DNA of 64,000 nt from Ovis canadensis (Eukaryota > Chordata > Mammalia > Artiodactyla > Bovidae): assembly GCF_042477335.2 (NCBI RefSeq), contig NC_091245.1:222827501-222891500 (forward strand), read 5' to 3'. Below the pieces are notes generated by a model. The model saw only the letters and a program-made list of their open reading frames with translations, was not told the origin of the DNA and did not search any database. The translations under genes were made by a program, and so were the position numbers. Position 1 is the first letter of the stretch, and each line of letters starts with the position of its first letter. Of this stretch, positions 11,927 through 23,204 are shown in pieces.

Positions 11927-12145
11927 TTACTTTATTTCTGTAAAGTGATCTTGGGTTACAGTTTTAAATGCGAATTCTATTCCATTCTTTTGTCTTTCTG
12001 GGACATTAATTAACATGTTGCACTCTCTTTGCCTGTCTTCTACTTTCTTGTGACCTTCTTTTACTTTTTGCTTTATTTCTTTATTTGCCTGCTTTTCATC
12101 AAGAATTTTTGTTAATTTTTTATCCAAGTCTACTCTCTCAGACAC
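11927..12145 (-). pseudogene. L1/HAL1 ORF1-like fragment
   Basis: A 72-codon - strand frame: a lysine/glutamate-rich coiled-coil-like start, then RQRECNMLINVPERQKNGIE and ...DHFTEIK. The pattern R-R-x-N-x-x-I-x-x-VPE...NGIE...F-x-EI is the signature around the start of the RNA-binding domain of L1 ORF1p. The distance to the 3' end (about 3 kb on the left) is short for a full L1 and would suit HAL1, which lacks ORF2. Long dead; not a host gene. Confidence 0.55.
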
Positions 12146-12272
12146 AGTAATTTAATCTTTATTTCTGGTGTAATTTTTTCCCTCCTACATTTAGTCAACT
12201 CTCATCTCTCCCTATTTCTGTGCATTTCTGTCCTTAGTACTTGTATTTCTGATTTAGTCTGCTCTTTTCATA

Positions 12273-12862
12273 TTGTTGTTAAGTCACCCAGTCATGTCTG
12301 ACTCTTTGTGACGCTATGGACTGCAGCATGCCAGGCCTCTCTGTCCCTCACCATCTCCTGAAGTTTGCCCAAGTTCATGTCCATTGCATCGGTGATGCCA
12401 TCCAGCCATCTCATCCTCTGATGCCCTCTTCCTGTTCTTCTGCCCTCAATCTTTCTTAGTACCAGGGACTTTTCCAGTGAGTCAGCTGTTCGCATTAGAT
12501 GACCAAAATATTGGAGTTTCAGCTTTAGCATCAGTCCTTCCAGTGAGTATTCAGGGTTGATTTCCCTTAAGATGGACTGGATCTCCTTGCAGTCCAAGGG
12601 ACTCTCAGGAGTCTTCTCCAGCACCACAGTTCAAAGGCATCAATTCTTCAGCGCTCAGCCTTCTTTATGGTCCAGCTGTCACAACTGTATGTGACCACTA
12701 GACAGACCATAGCCTTGACTAACTGTAGGCACCTTTGTTGGCAAAGGCATGTCTCTGCTTTTCGACATACTGTCTAGGTTTGTCGTAGTTTTCCTGCCAG
12801 TAAGCAAAGATCTGATTTATTGGCTGCAGTCACCATCCACAGGGATTTTAGAGTCCAAGAAG
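12273..12862 (-). mobile_element. BovB-type LINE 3' end, older copy
   Basis: Begins 'attgttgttaagtcacccag' and carries the BovB 3' block in - orientation. A 111-codon frame (12292-12627) encodes the C-terminal tail with [20 protein letters not shown]. It is more diverged than the 21.4 and 41.2 kb copies. The 5' side stops within the RT region. Confidence 0.85.
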
Positions 12863-14035
12863 AGGAAATACAGGGGGGAAAGTGGAAGTAATTTTTCATA
12901 TACCACATGCTTATTTGAGGATATTTTATTTAGTTGGGGTGGACTTACTCAGTTTTCTTTAGTGACTTATTTTGGGAGGATTTTTAGCAGCAAAAAATGG
13001 ATTGTGTTGCTGTAGGGGAAAGAGCCCAGTGTACCCTGTTTCTTTTCGCTGGATACTTGGTTTCTGCTTCTGCATTCCTCCTTTTCTTCCACTGCCTTGT
13101 TCTCCGGATGCAGTGCTTCATCAGAGCTGCCGCATCCAGCCCCTGCAACTCATGCTGTGAGCTTTCTATCAAGTACCCACCTGTGCTCAGAGTCTTGGCC
13201 TTTAATGTTGCACTTTCTCTTTCTAGAGATGATTTTATTGTTGCTTTTTCCAAGTCCTCTTTTCCTTTCTGCTCCTTTTCAGAGACTCTTAAACTTCCCC
13301 TTACCTGCTCTCCTGGCTCACAGGCTTGCCAACAGCAGGAGAGAAGTGAGAACTGTCAGATTTTTCCTCTCTACTCACTGGTGATTTGAAAGTTGTGGCG
13401 TTCGCTGTCTCCTAGCTACACTGAAGGCATAAATCAGCTAACATTTCATTTACTCTTATTGAATCTGTCATTTCAATTAGGATATCAAATGTCTTTTAGG
13501 ATATTAAGAATCAGATGGCCACTGTTGTTCTCCAAACCTGGCATTTCCTTTCTCAGTTTTTCCAGTAATTTTGCTGGTTTGTGAAGTCCCCAGTTCCTGA
13601 AACCTATGGATTAAAAGACTCGGGTTTGGAGGTGAATGAAGACTCCGTGTTTAAGGAGGCAGGCTTCACTGAGAGGCTGTGGACTAGCTCAGTCCTTCCA
13701 GTCTCCTTCCTCTACAGGCAGCACTGGTAGGAAGTCAGCTTCTCGTCTTGCTCTGGTCTTGGCACACTTGCTGTTATCTTGCAGGTTAGCAGTGGGAGAC
13801 AGTTTTTTATTCTGAGAAAGTTCTAAGTGGCATACTCTTGGCTAAACTGGGATATTCCTGGGCTTCAAATTAAGCAATTATGTGTCTGAAAAGTCCAAAG
13901 GTCATTTCCAGCCCTCCAATGAGCTATGCAGACCAACTGTGATAAATGTAAAAGCATGCATTTTGAGTAAAACTTAGTGTTATTAATGAGGAGTAGGCCC
14001 AGCAGAATCAGTCTACCCTGGCTGTCATGAAATAT
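12863..14035. other. Intergenic DNA, nothing firm
   Basis: Several overlapping open frames at 12997-13389 are on both strands and match nothing that I recognise. Composition is pyrimidine-rich, which explains them. No repeat assigned. Confidence 0.45.
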
Positions 14036-14180
14036 CATAGACTGCATGGCTTATACAACAAAATTTCATTTTCTTACAGATTTGGAGGCTGGAAGGCTAA
14101 GATCAGCAACAGAAAAGAGGATCAGCAAAGAGAATGCTGGGAAAACTGTTGCACTTCAGCTGTGTTAAGGAAGACCTAAG
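14036..14180 (+). repeat. Old mammalian interspersed repeat, copy 1 (truncated)
   Basis: 'ggcttatacaacaaaatttc' and 'cagatttggaggctggaag' match the start of the family whose consensus reads roughly ...acaacagaaattt..., tctggaggctggaagtcc.... Fuller copies are at 25.66-26.31 kb and 49.32-49.66 kb. I recognise the family but cannot name it safely. Confidence 0.5.
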
Positions 14181-15545
14181 ATAGATGGTCTCATTTGCCA
14201 AAATTAATACTAAAGGAGGGAGGGAACCCATGAAGGAAACACACAAGAATTTAAAAATGAATTTGCATACCATGCCTTTCAACTACAAGAAATAAGCAGA
14301 AGGAAAATGTTCTGAAGATGATTCTAAATAACATTACCTTGTAAATGTGCTAAAGTGTTTCACTCAGCATGAAATAATCAAGATATTTGTTTTGTTTTGT
14401 AAAGATGCTAAATAAGAGAACAGAATGCTTCAGAAATGATGTCTTATCACCTGGCACAGTGCATGAAAAGCTACAAATTATCAACAGGATATTATACTAA
14501 ATGGAATTTGAAAAAAGAAATTATATAGATTGAATTCCAAATGAAATTAAGATTTAAGGTGGGGGCAATTATAGCAATCTATTTCACCTATCTTCTTGAT
14601 CGACATTTATATTTGACCTCTTTTATAATGTTTATGCATTTCTCTTTTCTATTACACATTTTCCAGAAATTGTTTTAGAGCATTTTTATGATTTTGACAG
14701 TTTGACATTTATATTCCAAGCAGAAGTGCTAAGCTTTTTCAAGCATGTGTTACTAAGGTCTTTGAGAAAATAAACCCAGTCATTTGATACCACTGCAGGG
14801 AAATAGCAGTCATCTTTCTAAATCACATCAGCTATTCATAACAGCATATTTAATATCTCATTTCATCTACAACTACCCTACAGGGTCTGGCTTTGCGAAT
14901 ATAGTTGGAAAATTATTCTCCAAATACCATTATACTTATCAGCATATTCCTTATTTTCCTCTTTTTTTAATGGTGCACACAAGCCCCCCATGAGTTACTT
15001 CCTCCAGACTCTATCCTTGAAGGAAACTGCTCCATTCATGGTCATTGCTAAAGAAAAAGGATCTTGGCTATTTCAATGTGACATTTCCCATCTACACTGA
15101 TTGGAATAGGGGTGGAAACCTTATCCAAGGACAAAAATTACTGGGACTGGCTTTGGAGATAGCTGTTCTGTAGTGCGTCTCTGCTCAACCATGACCACTA
15201 CAGCCAGGCCACTTCAATCTTGCTCTAAATTCTAAGCTAGGTAATTCTGAAAGTCAGCTGACCATGGGAAAGGAAATTAAAATGATACAATGAAGCTATA
15301 AAGCAGAAGAAGCACATACCAGCCCCCGGTAGGAGGAAGCAGAAAGGATGAGGTGGACAAAACCGATCAGAGGATAAATTGTCAGTTTGTAGTGAAAAAG
15401 TAGGTGTAGAAACAAAAATAAACAGCAGAATCTCTCAAGTTACATTTAGCTGAAAATTCAATTGACTGCTATTGAGAGAAAATAATCCAATTCTCAGCCC
15501 TAGTTTGGTTCTAGAATGACCTTTCAGTACTGCATCAAACTTCGC
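14181..15545. other. Intergenic DNA, nothing recognised
   Basis: No gene, RNA or assignable transposon seen in this AT-rich stretch. Confidence 0.5.
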
Positions 15546-15555
15546 TCTGCTGTGC

Positions 15556-16210
15556 AGATATATCTCAGAGATATTGCAGGTTCAATTCCAGATCACCACA
15601 ATAAAGCAAGTTTTTTTCACTTCCCAATGTGTATAAAAGTTACGTCTATACTATACTGTAGTCTAGTAAGTGCACCATAGCTTTATGTCTAAAAGACAAC
15701 GTACATGCTTTAATTAAAAAATACTTTATTGCTAAAAGTGCTAGCCATCATCTGAGCCTTTGAAAGATGAAACTGTTAGTCATTCAGTCATGTCTGACTC
15801 TTCCGTGACTACATGCACTATAGCCTGCCAGGCTCCTCTGGCCATGGAATTCTCCAGGCAATAATACTGGAGTGGGTGGTCACTTTCTTCAGAGGATCTT
15901 CCTGACCCAGGGATCGAACTGTGATCTCCTGCATTGCAAGCAGATTCTTTACCCTTTGAACCACCAGGGAAGCCCATGTGAGCCTTTGAGTTGTAATCTT
16001 TTTGCAATAGTAATATCACAGATAACTGATTATAGATGACCATAACAAATACGATAACAATGAAAAAATTTAAAATATAAAAATTACTGAAATGTGTCAT
16101 GAAGATGCAAAATGAGAGATGCTACTGGAAAATTTGCTTGACACAGGGTTGCCACAAACCTTCATTTTATAAAATGTACAATATCTGTGAAGCATAGTAA
16201 AACAAGATAT
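15556..16210 (-). mobile_element. Internally deleted Tigger1-type (TcMar) transposon, split by a SINE
   Basis: The left arm 'agatatatctcagagatatt', 'ccagatcaccacaataaagc' and 'taattaaaaaatactttatt' match one end of Tigger1. The right arm 'gataactgattatagatgac', 'acacagggttgccacaaacc' and 'agtaaaacaagatat' match the other end. The transposase region that normally lies between is absent, so this is a short nonautonomous derivative. Terminal inverted repeats are decayed. Confidence 0.85.
15764..15978 (-). mobile_element. Bov-tA SINE inside the Tigger1 derivative
   Basis: Minus-orientation copy ending 'gaaccaccagggaagccc'. Flanked by a perfect 11-base target duplication, TGAGCCTTTGA at 15753-15763 and 15979-15989. 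Confidence 0.93.
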
Positions 16211-16368
16211 ACCAGTAATTCCTTATTTCTTCAGGGGTGCCCAATGTGTCTCTCTCCTTCCTTTTAGTCATGTTATGTAACAAATCCCCATTGCTTGGTT
16301 GTCGGAGTGAGCCTGATTCTTACAACCCATATAGCCTGACCTACATTGCCTAATAGTAGTGTTTAAAT

Positions 16369-16763
16369 AGCTCTATTTGTGAAGCATTGGAATTTGGGTA
16401 CTCAATTTTCTTAACCTATTATTCTCTTTTAATTTCTCTACTCCCCTCGCCCCACCTCTTTTTTTTTTTTTTTCCCCCCTGTAAGTTACCACTGAAGTAA
16501 AAGCTCTATTTGTGGAGTACTGGTATTTAGGTACTCATTTATTTTTCTTGCAGAAGGAGATGGCAACCCACTCCAGTGTTCTTGCCTGGAAAATCTCATG
16601 GACGGAGGAGCCTGGTAGGCTACAGTCCATGGGGTCGCAAGGAGTCGGACACGACTGAGCGACTTCACTTCACTTTATTTTCTTAACACATTATTCTCTT
16701 TTAATTTCTCCATTCCCTCCTTTTTCTTTTTTTTTTTCGCTGATAAATCACCACTGAGGTAAA
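16369..16763 (+). repeat. Direct tandem duplication (about 133 bp unit, two copies)
   Basis: Copy A spans 16369-16501 and copy B 16502-16763. Both start 'agctctatttgtg' and run through 'ttctcttttaatttctc', a C/T tract of about 15-25 bases and 'accactga-gtaaa'. Copy B is longer only because a SINE is inserted in it. The copies have drifted (about 10% by eye), so the duplication precedes the SINE insertion. Confidence 0.85.
16551..16675 (+). mobile_element. Bov-A type SINE (3' monomer) inside tandem copy B
   Basis: Runs from 'cagaaggagatggcaaccca' to 'gactgagcgacttcacttca'. Flanks TTTATTTTTCTT (left) and TTTATTTTCTT (right) look like a target duplication differing by one T. Confidence 0.85.
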
Positions 16764-16779
16764 GGGAGGAAAAGAAGGT

Positions 16780-18059
16780 TGCCGGGGACCAGCATGAGGA
16801 ATCCCGACCGTGACAAGATCATGCGGAAGGAAGCCTGACAAAACGCAAGGACGTGATCGGCTTCAGGGGTTCCCCCTGGAATTTCCTGAGCATCCACCCC
16901 CCCAAGACCAGACTCTGCCTGCTCAACTGTGTTATGCTTTCCACCTCCTCTTCTGTCATTAACAGGGGCTGTCCCCACACCACCTTTTTCTGGAAGAAAT
17001 TAGAGCTTTTAGATAATAAATCTCCTGAGCATAATACGAGTGTTTCAATCCAAAAACCCCTCTGATGGCTTTCTAGCCTGCCTGCAGGACTCGTACAGCT
17101 GTGCATGTGATTGTTTGAGGCCTCCCGACGGCGACTGTGGGAGGCACAGGAAGCTTAAAACATCCTAGGAATATAGGGGCTTCCGAGGAGTCAAAATCAT
17201 TAGACTGATTAAAGGTTTCATTTGTTGAGCCAATGCTTGCTGCCAAATTTTCATATCTTTTATTTATAGATATAGTTGGTATATAGAAAAACAGGTAGTA
17301 GACCTGGTATTAGCAACATTAGATCTTTGAGTTAAGTACTTTCTTTGTTATAACCCACTGCACCTTTGTTCTACAGGAATGTGACTTTATTTAGTACTTT
17401 GAGGGTGATGCAGAGTAAAGAAAAAACACTTCTAGGGAAAAGGAGTTTTCTGGTTGATAGACAATTATCCAGGAAGAGAGCCATAAAAATGTTAACAGGC
17501 CTCTTGGCCAGAAGATAATGTAAACCACCTGAGACCTTTTGTATACCGGAGGGTATGCAAAAAGAAAGCCTGGTCTCAACGAGGGTCAGGACTGCTGCCC
17601 CTGCATAACTCTGCATATTCTATTATTTCTTTATGTACAACTTGGGGTATATAAGCTGATTTTGAAAAATAGTTTTTGAAGTCTTGCACCAATGCTGGGC
17701 TTCCCCATGTCGTCCTTTTCTCCCCTTTTCGGCTGAATTCCCATCTGGGGCATGGAGGCTCGCCATGTCTACTTACTTGCTCCAACTTCTAAGATCCGTG
17801 AGAGAGGGAGCCCAAGGCGGGGCACTCTCTGATATTCAAACGGACACCGGTGGCCTAACGTAGATGGTGCAAGCTCCTTGTCTGGAATGTTATTGGCTCT
17901 CCACGTATACCAAGTTATTCAGCCTTTTTTCTCCACTTAATTTTCCTACTATACTATTTCTTCCTAATCTAATCTTATATCTCTAAATTAATAAGTTTTT
18001 CCTCACCAACGCCGTCCCTGCTTCAAATTCCCTGAATCCACTGGGGCTGGACCCTGGCA
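16780..18059. mobile_element. Solo LTR, endogenous retrovirus class II (ERVK, BTLTR1-like)
   Basis: 1280 bases with canonical termini: it begins TGCCGGGGACC and ends ACCCTGGCA, so TGCC...GGCA form the short inverted ends. Both sides carry the same 6-base target duplication GAAGGT (16774-16779 and 18060-18065), the length expected for betaretrovirus-like integrases. No gag, pol or env is present, so this is a solo LTR left by recombination between two LTRs. A TATA-like GTATATAAG is at about 17646. The subfamily name comes from memory of cattle repeats and needs checking. Host flank: 16 bases right of the tandem duplication. Confidence 0.88.
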
Positions 18060-18065
18060 GAAGGT

Positions 18066-18640
18066 GGGCTGATCTGGAGAGTTATCAGCTGTAGAAGTCT
18101 CCTGACTAGTCAGAATTTCTTTTTAATTTAGAAAAGAATGGTCCCTCAATTGTACTTACCACTCTCAAATAAAAGACAACTAGATTTCTAAAAACTGTTT
18201 CTCATTTTTTCTTTTCTACCTAAGAGAAAAAAAAAATACAACAGGTACTTCCCAGGTAACAGAAATAGCACAAAGGAAAAACAATCCCCACCTGTTCCTT
18301 TGCCTCTTGTGTGTTCAAAAACACAGAAAGTGGAAAAATATGGGAAAATGATTTCAGGTGTTACTTATCTGTGATGAGTGGTCGGAAGGCTGATGTACAT
18401 CATCCTCTCACCTTGATCTCCCTCCTTCCTCCCTTGAATCCATCATTCCCAAATTCAAAATGCCTAAGGAAACACTCCAACACTCATAGCTGCTTCTTGA
18501 TTGGACACCCCAGTTATCTGGTCCTCAGAAACCTAGGTTCAAAGTCTAAAGCTGCACTTGTTGCTTTTAACCTTGTGTATTCGCTAGTATTTTCTAACAA
18601 GGCGAATGGTGTTATCATCTTCCCAATTGTATCTATTAAG
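18066..18640. other. Intergenic DNA, nothing recognised
   Basis: Sequence downstream of the LTR. A 118-codon open frame at 18311-18667 has no similarity that I recognise and runs into a SINE, so I do not call it a gene. Confidence 0.5.
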
Positions 18641-18649
18641 AACATTAGG

Positions 18650-18865
18650 CTTCCAAGATGGTGCTAGTGGCAAGGAACATGCCTGCCAATGCAGGAGACA
18701 TAAGAGACACGAGTTCAGTCCCTGGGTTGGGAAGATTCCCTGGAGGAGGACATGGCAACCCACTCCAATATTCTTGCCTGGAGAATCCCATGGACAGAGG
18801 AACCTGGCAGGTTACAATCCGTGGAGTTACACAGAATCGGACACAACTGAAGCAACTTAGTGTGC
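18650..18865 (+). mobile_element. Bov-tA SINE
   Basis: Plus-orientation: 'aatgcaggagacataagaga', 'gggttgggaagattccctgg', 'aacccactccaatattcttg' and 'cggacacaactgaagcaact'. Full length with a decayed head ('caagatggtgctagtggcaa'). Confidence 0.9.
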
Positions 18866-19475
18866 ACGCACACATTAAGAACATACTAGTTTGCAAGTAG
18901 CAACAGGAGGGTTTTTTTTGTTTGATATAACAAGACTTTTTTTTTTTTTAGAAGGCAGTTGCTGATGTTGGTTAAGTGACAACACAAGATTTTTGAAGTG
19001 GTTCCTTCAGTTGCTTCAGTGGTGGAGTCCAGACTCAGGGCAGGATGAAAAGAAGAGGAGTTGCCTTTCCTATTTTATCATGTAAAACAAGAACCTTTCC
19101 AGGGCCCTGACAGTCTTCTACCTATAGTTTCATTGACCAGAATTATGTCATTGTGTCATGTGGTCATCTCTGCCTGCGAGGGAGTCTGGGAAAACAACCT
19201 GTCTTGCCTTGTGTTGGGTACAAATTTCTTCTCTTTGTAAAGGGGATTCTCTTAGCAAGGAAGGGACAAGGAAAGAATGTTGAGGTCCTTGCAAGACGGT
19301 GAGAAAAAATTTACACCTGGTTCAGTGGCTTTTTCAAGCCTCGAAATGTCTTGCATTTGCCCTTTTTTAGAATTGCTCTTGCCACATTAACTCTAGGATT
19401 TACAGGGAGTTTATGTATCCTGGACCTAAGAAAAATGAGTTTCTAAGGACTGTAACAGTTCAAGCACCTGCACTT
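18866..19475. other. Intergenic DNA, nothing recognised
   Basis: Contains T homopolymers near 18915 and 18936. No gene or repeat assigned. Confidence 0.5.
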
Positions 19476-19478
19476 GTG

Positions 19479-19685
19479 TTGTGCTTGGTCACTCAGTCAT
19501 ATCCCACTCTTTGGGATCCCATGGACTGTAGCCACCCAGACTCCTCTGTTCATGTAATTCTCCAGACAAGACTACTGGAGTGGGTAGCCATGCCCTCCTC
19601 CAGGGGATCTTCCCAACCCAAGGATCAAACCCAGGTCTTCTGCATTGCAGGCAGATTCTTTCCAATTTGAACCACCAAGGAAGTT
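19479..19685 (-). mobile_element. Bov-tA SINE
   Basis: Minus-orientation, 'gtgcttggtcactcagtcat' through 'tgaaccaccaaggaagtt'. Full-length copy. Confidence 0.9.
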
Positions 19686-19959
19686 GCAAATGACTTTGTA
19701 AATGACTTTGGAGAAATTAATAACCAGTACTATGAGATGCAGGCTGTGCTGGAGAGTGGGCACCTGGGTTGGAGGAGGATGCTGGGTGACTCCTAACTGT
19801 AAAAACTGAAGTGACCCCAAAGTCAATGGCTTCCTTGAATGAAAATGGACACTCAGCTGGGCATTGGTGGGCACTTCCCCTAGCTCAGGCTCAAATCCTG
19901 AAATTTGCTCTTTGTCTGAAAAAAATTTAAAGCTACAGAGTTGTAATAATTACACAATA

Positions 19960-21100
19960 ACATATGTCTATGTATCAATTTAATTGTTAATGTAACAATT
20001 TAGAATTGTTATATAATATATGATCATTATCGTTGAGTCAGTTGCAAACATTACAAGCATCATGACCCTTATCCTCAATACATCAATCACCATGTATCTC
20101 TAAGGGTAAATACATTCTCTTACATAACCACAGGTCAGTTATCAAATTCGGAAAATTTCGTATTGATACCTATTTCTTAACAGATGGTCCATATTTAAAC
20201 GTTGCCTCTGCTCCCCGTGCTGTTCCCTCCCTTCACACAACCCCGATTCGAGGAGCCAGTCAGGGATTATGAGTTGCATGGAGCTGCCTCGTATCTTCAG
20301 TCTCAGCGATTATCTTTTCACGACACTGATATTTTTTGAAGATGGTGGGCTGTATGGAATTCTGTCGATTTGGGTATGTCTGATTGTTCATGAACAGACT
20401 CAGGTCTGCATTTGGCAGGGATGTTGTGGGAGTGATGCTGCGTCCTCGGCACATCGCACCCAGATGCACGTGGTGTCAGTGGGTCCCATTGTTGGCCATG
20501 GTAACTCCGACACCTTACCCCTCTGCAAGGTACCCCTTTGCCTTGTGCAATATAAGTAATCTGTGGGAAATACACCTTGAAATTGTGTAAATATTTTATT
20601 TTTTAAGAATATTTAATCAACTGATCTTTTCGTGAATCAATTATTAATAAAGTTGGTTATAAAACAGTGATTTTTTAACTCTATCAAAATTTACGTCTTT
20701 TTATTCCCTCCCTGTCCTGTTCCTTCCTTTCATCCTTCCCTTCCTCCCTCCCCACCCTGTTTCCTTCTTTCTACTTTCTTTATATATATATGAATATACA
20801 TATATTTGTGTCAGTATAGAATAATGGACCATTCCTGAAAGGTCTCTGTTACCCATTCTTCTCATTGTTCATTTTGTTGCTTAGATTGACCCCAATTTGG
20901 CCAGTGTGAGTCCCTTTATGCCTTCTCCTATTTCTTTTTTTATGTGTCTCATTTTTAAAGCATTTTTTAAAAACTTTCTAGCAAACAAGATACCCAAGGT
21001 TTATCTTGTACTGCTTCTTTCCTGGCTCAGAAATCATTTACTTCTCCAAAGAGAATGGTATTTAGAAATGAAGGTCTAGGCTAGATGTGCTTATTGCATT
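19960..21100 (-). mobile_element. L1ME-type LINE 3' UTR
   Basis: Ordered blocks of the L1ME 3' UTR: 'ggtcagttatcaaattcgg' near 20133, 'gggtatgtctgattgttcat' near 20371, 'gtgatgctgcgtcctcggca' near 20432, 'ccaatttggccagtgtgagt' near 20892, and 'tatcttgtactgcttctttc' near 21002. It is a homologue of the 6.3-7.6 and 49.8-50.7 kb copies. A TTCC-rich low-complexity patch sits at 20705-20765. Confidence 0.75.
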
Positions 21101-21135
21101 TGCGATGTCTTAGCAGTCAGAGCTAGGAATTAAGT

Positions 21136-21176
21136 TTGTGTGTGTTTGTATGTGTGTGTGTGTGTGTGTGTGTGTG
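21136..21176. repeat. (TG)n microsatellite
   Basis: About 20 TG units with one TTTGTA interruption near the left end; length-variable in principle. Confidence 0.95.
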
Positions 21177-21410
21177 ATTAGTTTATATTTTTATCTTCTA
21201 ATTCCAATGCAATATTATAGAATTCTTCTTGGCCATGTTTGTATCTCCCTTCTGCTACAAAGAAAATCCTGATTCCTAACAAAATCAGTGTTCATTTATT
21301 GGTGCCACCCTGCAGTAAACACAAAATAGTTTTAAAATAACTGAAATCCATGCCACTGCTATCAAGAAAACTATTGTTCAAGATACTTTGTAGTTCTATT
21401 TGTCCTTCAG

Positions 21411-22638
21411 TCAGTCAGTTCAGTCGCTTAATCGTGTCCGACTCTTTGCGACCTCATGAATTGCAGCATGCCAGGCCTCCCTGTCCATCACCAACTCCAG
21501 GAGTTCACCCAGACTCACACCCATTGAGTCAGTGATGCCATCCAGCCATCTCATCCTCGGTTGTCCCCTTCTCCTCCTGCCCCCAATCCCTCCCAACATC
21601 AAAGTCTTTTCCAATGAGTCAACTCTTCGCATCAGGTGGCCAAAGTACTGGAATTTCAGCTTCAGCATCATTCCTTCCAAAGAACAGCCAGGGCTGATCT
21701 CCTTTAGAATGGACTGGTTGGATCTCCTTGCAGTCCAAGGGACTCTCAAGAGTCTTCTCCACCACCACAGTTCAAAAGCATTAATTCTTTGGTGCTCAGC
21801 TTTCTTCACAGTCCAACTCTCACATCCATACATGACTACTGGGAAAACCATAGCCTTGACTAGAAGGACCTTTGTTGGCAAAGTAATGTCTCTGCTTTTC
21901 AATATGCTATCTAGGTTGATCATAACTGTCTTTCCAAGGAGTAAGCGTCTTTTAATTTCATGGCTGCAGTCACCATCTGCAGTGATTTTGGAGCCCCAAA
22001 AAATAAAGTCTGACACTGTTTCCACTGTTTCCCCATCTATTTCCCATGAAGTGATGGGACCAGATGCCATGATCTTCGTTTTCTGAATGTTGAGCTTTAA
22101 GCCAACTTTTTCACTCTCCTCTTTCACTTTCATCAAGAGGCTTTTTAGTTCCTCTTCACTTTCTGAGAAGGCAATGGCACCCCAGTCCAGTACCCTTGCC
22201 TGGAAAATCCCATGGATGGAGCAGCCTGGAAGGCTGCAGTCCATGGGGTCACTGAGAGTCAGACATGACTGAGTGACTTTACTTTCACTTTCACTTTTCA
22301 CTTTCTGCCATAAGGGTGGTCATCTGCATATCTGAGGTTATTGATATTTCTCCCAGCAATCTTTATTCCAGCTTGTGCTTCTTCCAGCCCAGCATTTCTC
22401 ATGATGTACTCTGCATATTAGTTAAATAAGCAAGACTGTATATGTGACAATATAGAGCCTTGACATGCTCCTTTTCCTATTTGGAACCAGTCTGTTGTTC
22501 CATGTCCAGTTCTAACTCTTGCTTCCTGACCTGCATATAGCTTTCTCAAGAGGCAGGTCAGGTGGTCTGCTATTCCCATCTCTTTCAGAATTTTCCACAG
22601 TTTATTGGGATCCACACAGTCAAAGGCTTTGGCATAGA
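21411..22638 (-). mobile_element. BovB (RTE) LINE, 5'-truncated, with nested SINE
   Basis: The 3' terminus 'cagtcagttcagtcgc' is at the left; the - strand encodes RT palm/thumb and the C-terminal domain. A 293-codon frame (21420-22301) begins inside the nested SINE and runs through [20 protein letters not shown] to the C terminus RLSD. The YADD box region (about 22316-22330) has lost bases next to the SINE, so the RT core is dead. The 5' end is lost at the 'caaaggctttggcatag' block (about 22621-22638). Confidence 0.95.
22166..22296 (+). mobile_element. Bov-A SINE monomer nested in BovB
   Basis: Starts 'agaaggcaatggcaccccag' and ends in a TTTCAC-type tail. Perfect 11-base target duplication TTCACTTTCTG at 22155-22165 and 22297-22307. 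It is therefore younger than the BovB copy. Confidence 0.95.
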
Positions 22639-23010
22639 GGTAATATAGTCAAAGTCCTGTGCTCAAAGATTCCTTGGGCTTGTTCTGTTTTTGTTTTCCC
22701 CGTAGTTATGTTTTATCTTTGGTTAAGTTCACTTGTTTCTATTTGTTTTGAATTTTAGTTCTGCCCACCTCTTATTTAATTAGTTATATTTTTAAATATT
22801 TAAACTATTAAAGTAGTTTCTGAAATCTAAACCATATAATAAGATTTCAGAATTGTGCTGATGGTTATCCTGGATTTTTCTCTCCTCCACAGTTATTGGA
22901 TACTCTCTGTTGTATTTCTGATACTTTTCTGGGAAAAAATAAAAGCCATCATCAGCTCTCAGCTTTATTTCCTCAGTTGCCTCCTAGCTGATCTTGCCTC
23001 CTTTTGATAC
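22639..23010. other. Intergenic DNA, nothing recognised
   Basis: No gene or assignable repeat between the BovB end and the next DNA transposon. Confidence 0.5.
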
Positions 23011-23014
23011 AGTA

Positions 23015-23192
23015 GTTCTGAGTCTTAGTTGTACAATCTTAGAATGGAATCATCTGAGGAACTCTAAAAATTACTGATGACTAGATTCCACCTCCAGAGA
23101 CTGTAAATAATTATTCTGAAGAGGAACTTGGGCATTGGATTTTTAAAAGCTACCAGATCACTTAAAAACCACCAAGATGAGAGCCACTGGGC
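23015..23192 (+). mobile_element. MER5-like hAT-Charlie DNA transposon
   Basis: 'agtagttctgagtcttagtt' start, 'atctgaggaactctaaaaat' and an 'agagccactg' end give the layout of MER5-group elements, with terminal repeats CAGTG...CACTG weakly kept. Confidence 0.6.
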
Positions 23193-23204
23193 ATCAGTGG
23201 TCTT

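Noticed and set aside
12997..13389. 130-codon + strand open frame
   Set aside because: Low-complexity pyrimidine-rich DNA; overlapping frames in several phases, no exon signals or known similarity.
16748..17106. Small open frames inside the LTR as retroviral genes
   Set aside because: LTR sequence only; no gag/pol/env features, frames on both strands overlap.
21532..22086. 184-codon + strand open frame
   Set aside because: Antisense shadow of BovB; the same shadow protein recurs at several other BovB copies.
21420..22301. 293-codon - strand open frame as a novel gene
   Set aside because: It starts inside a nested SINE and continues into BovB coding sequence; a chance fusion frame.
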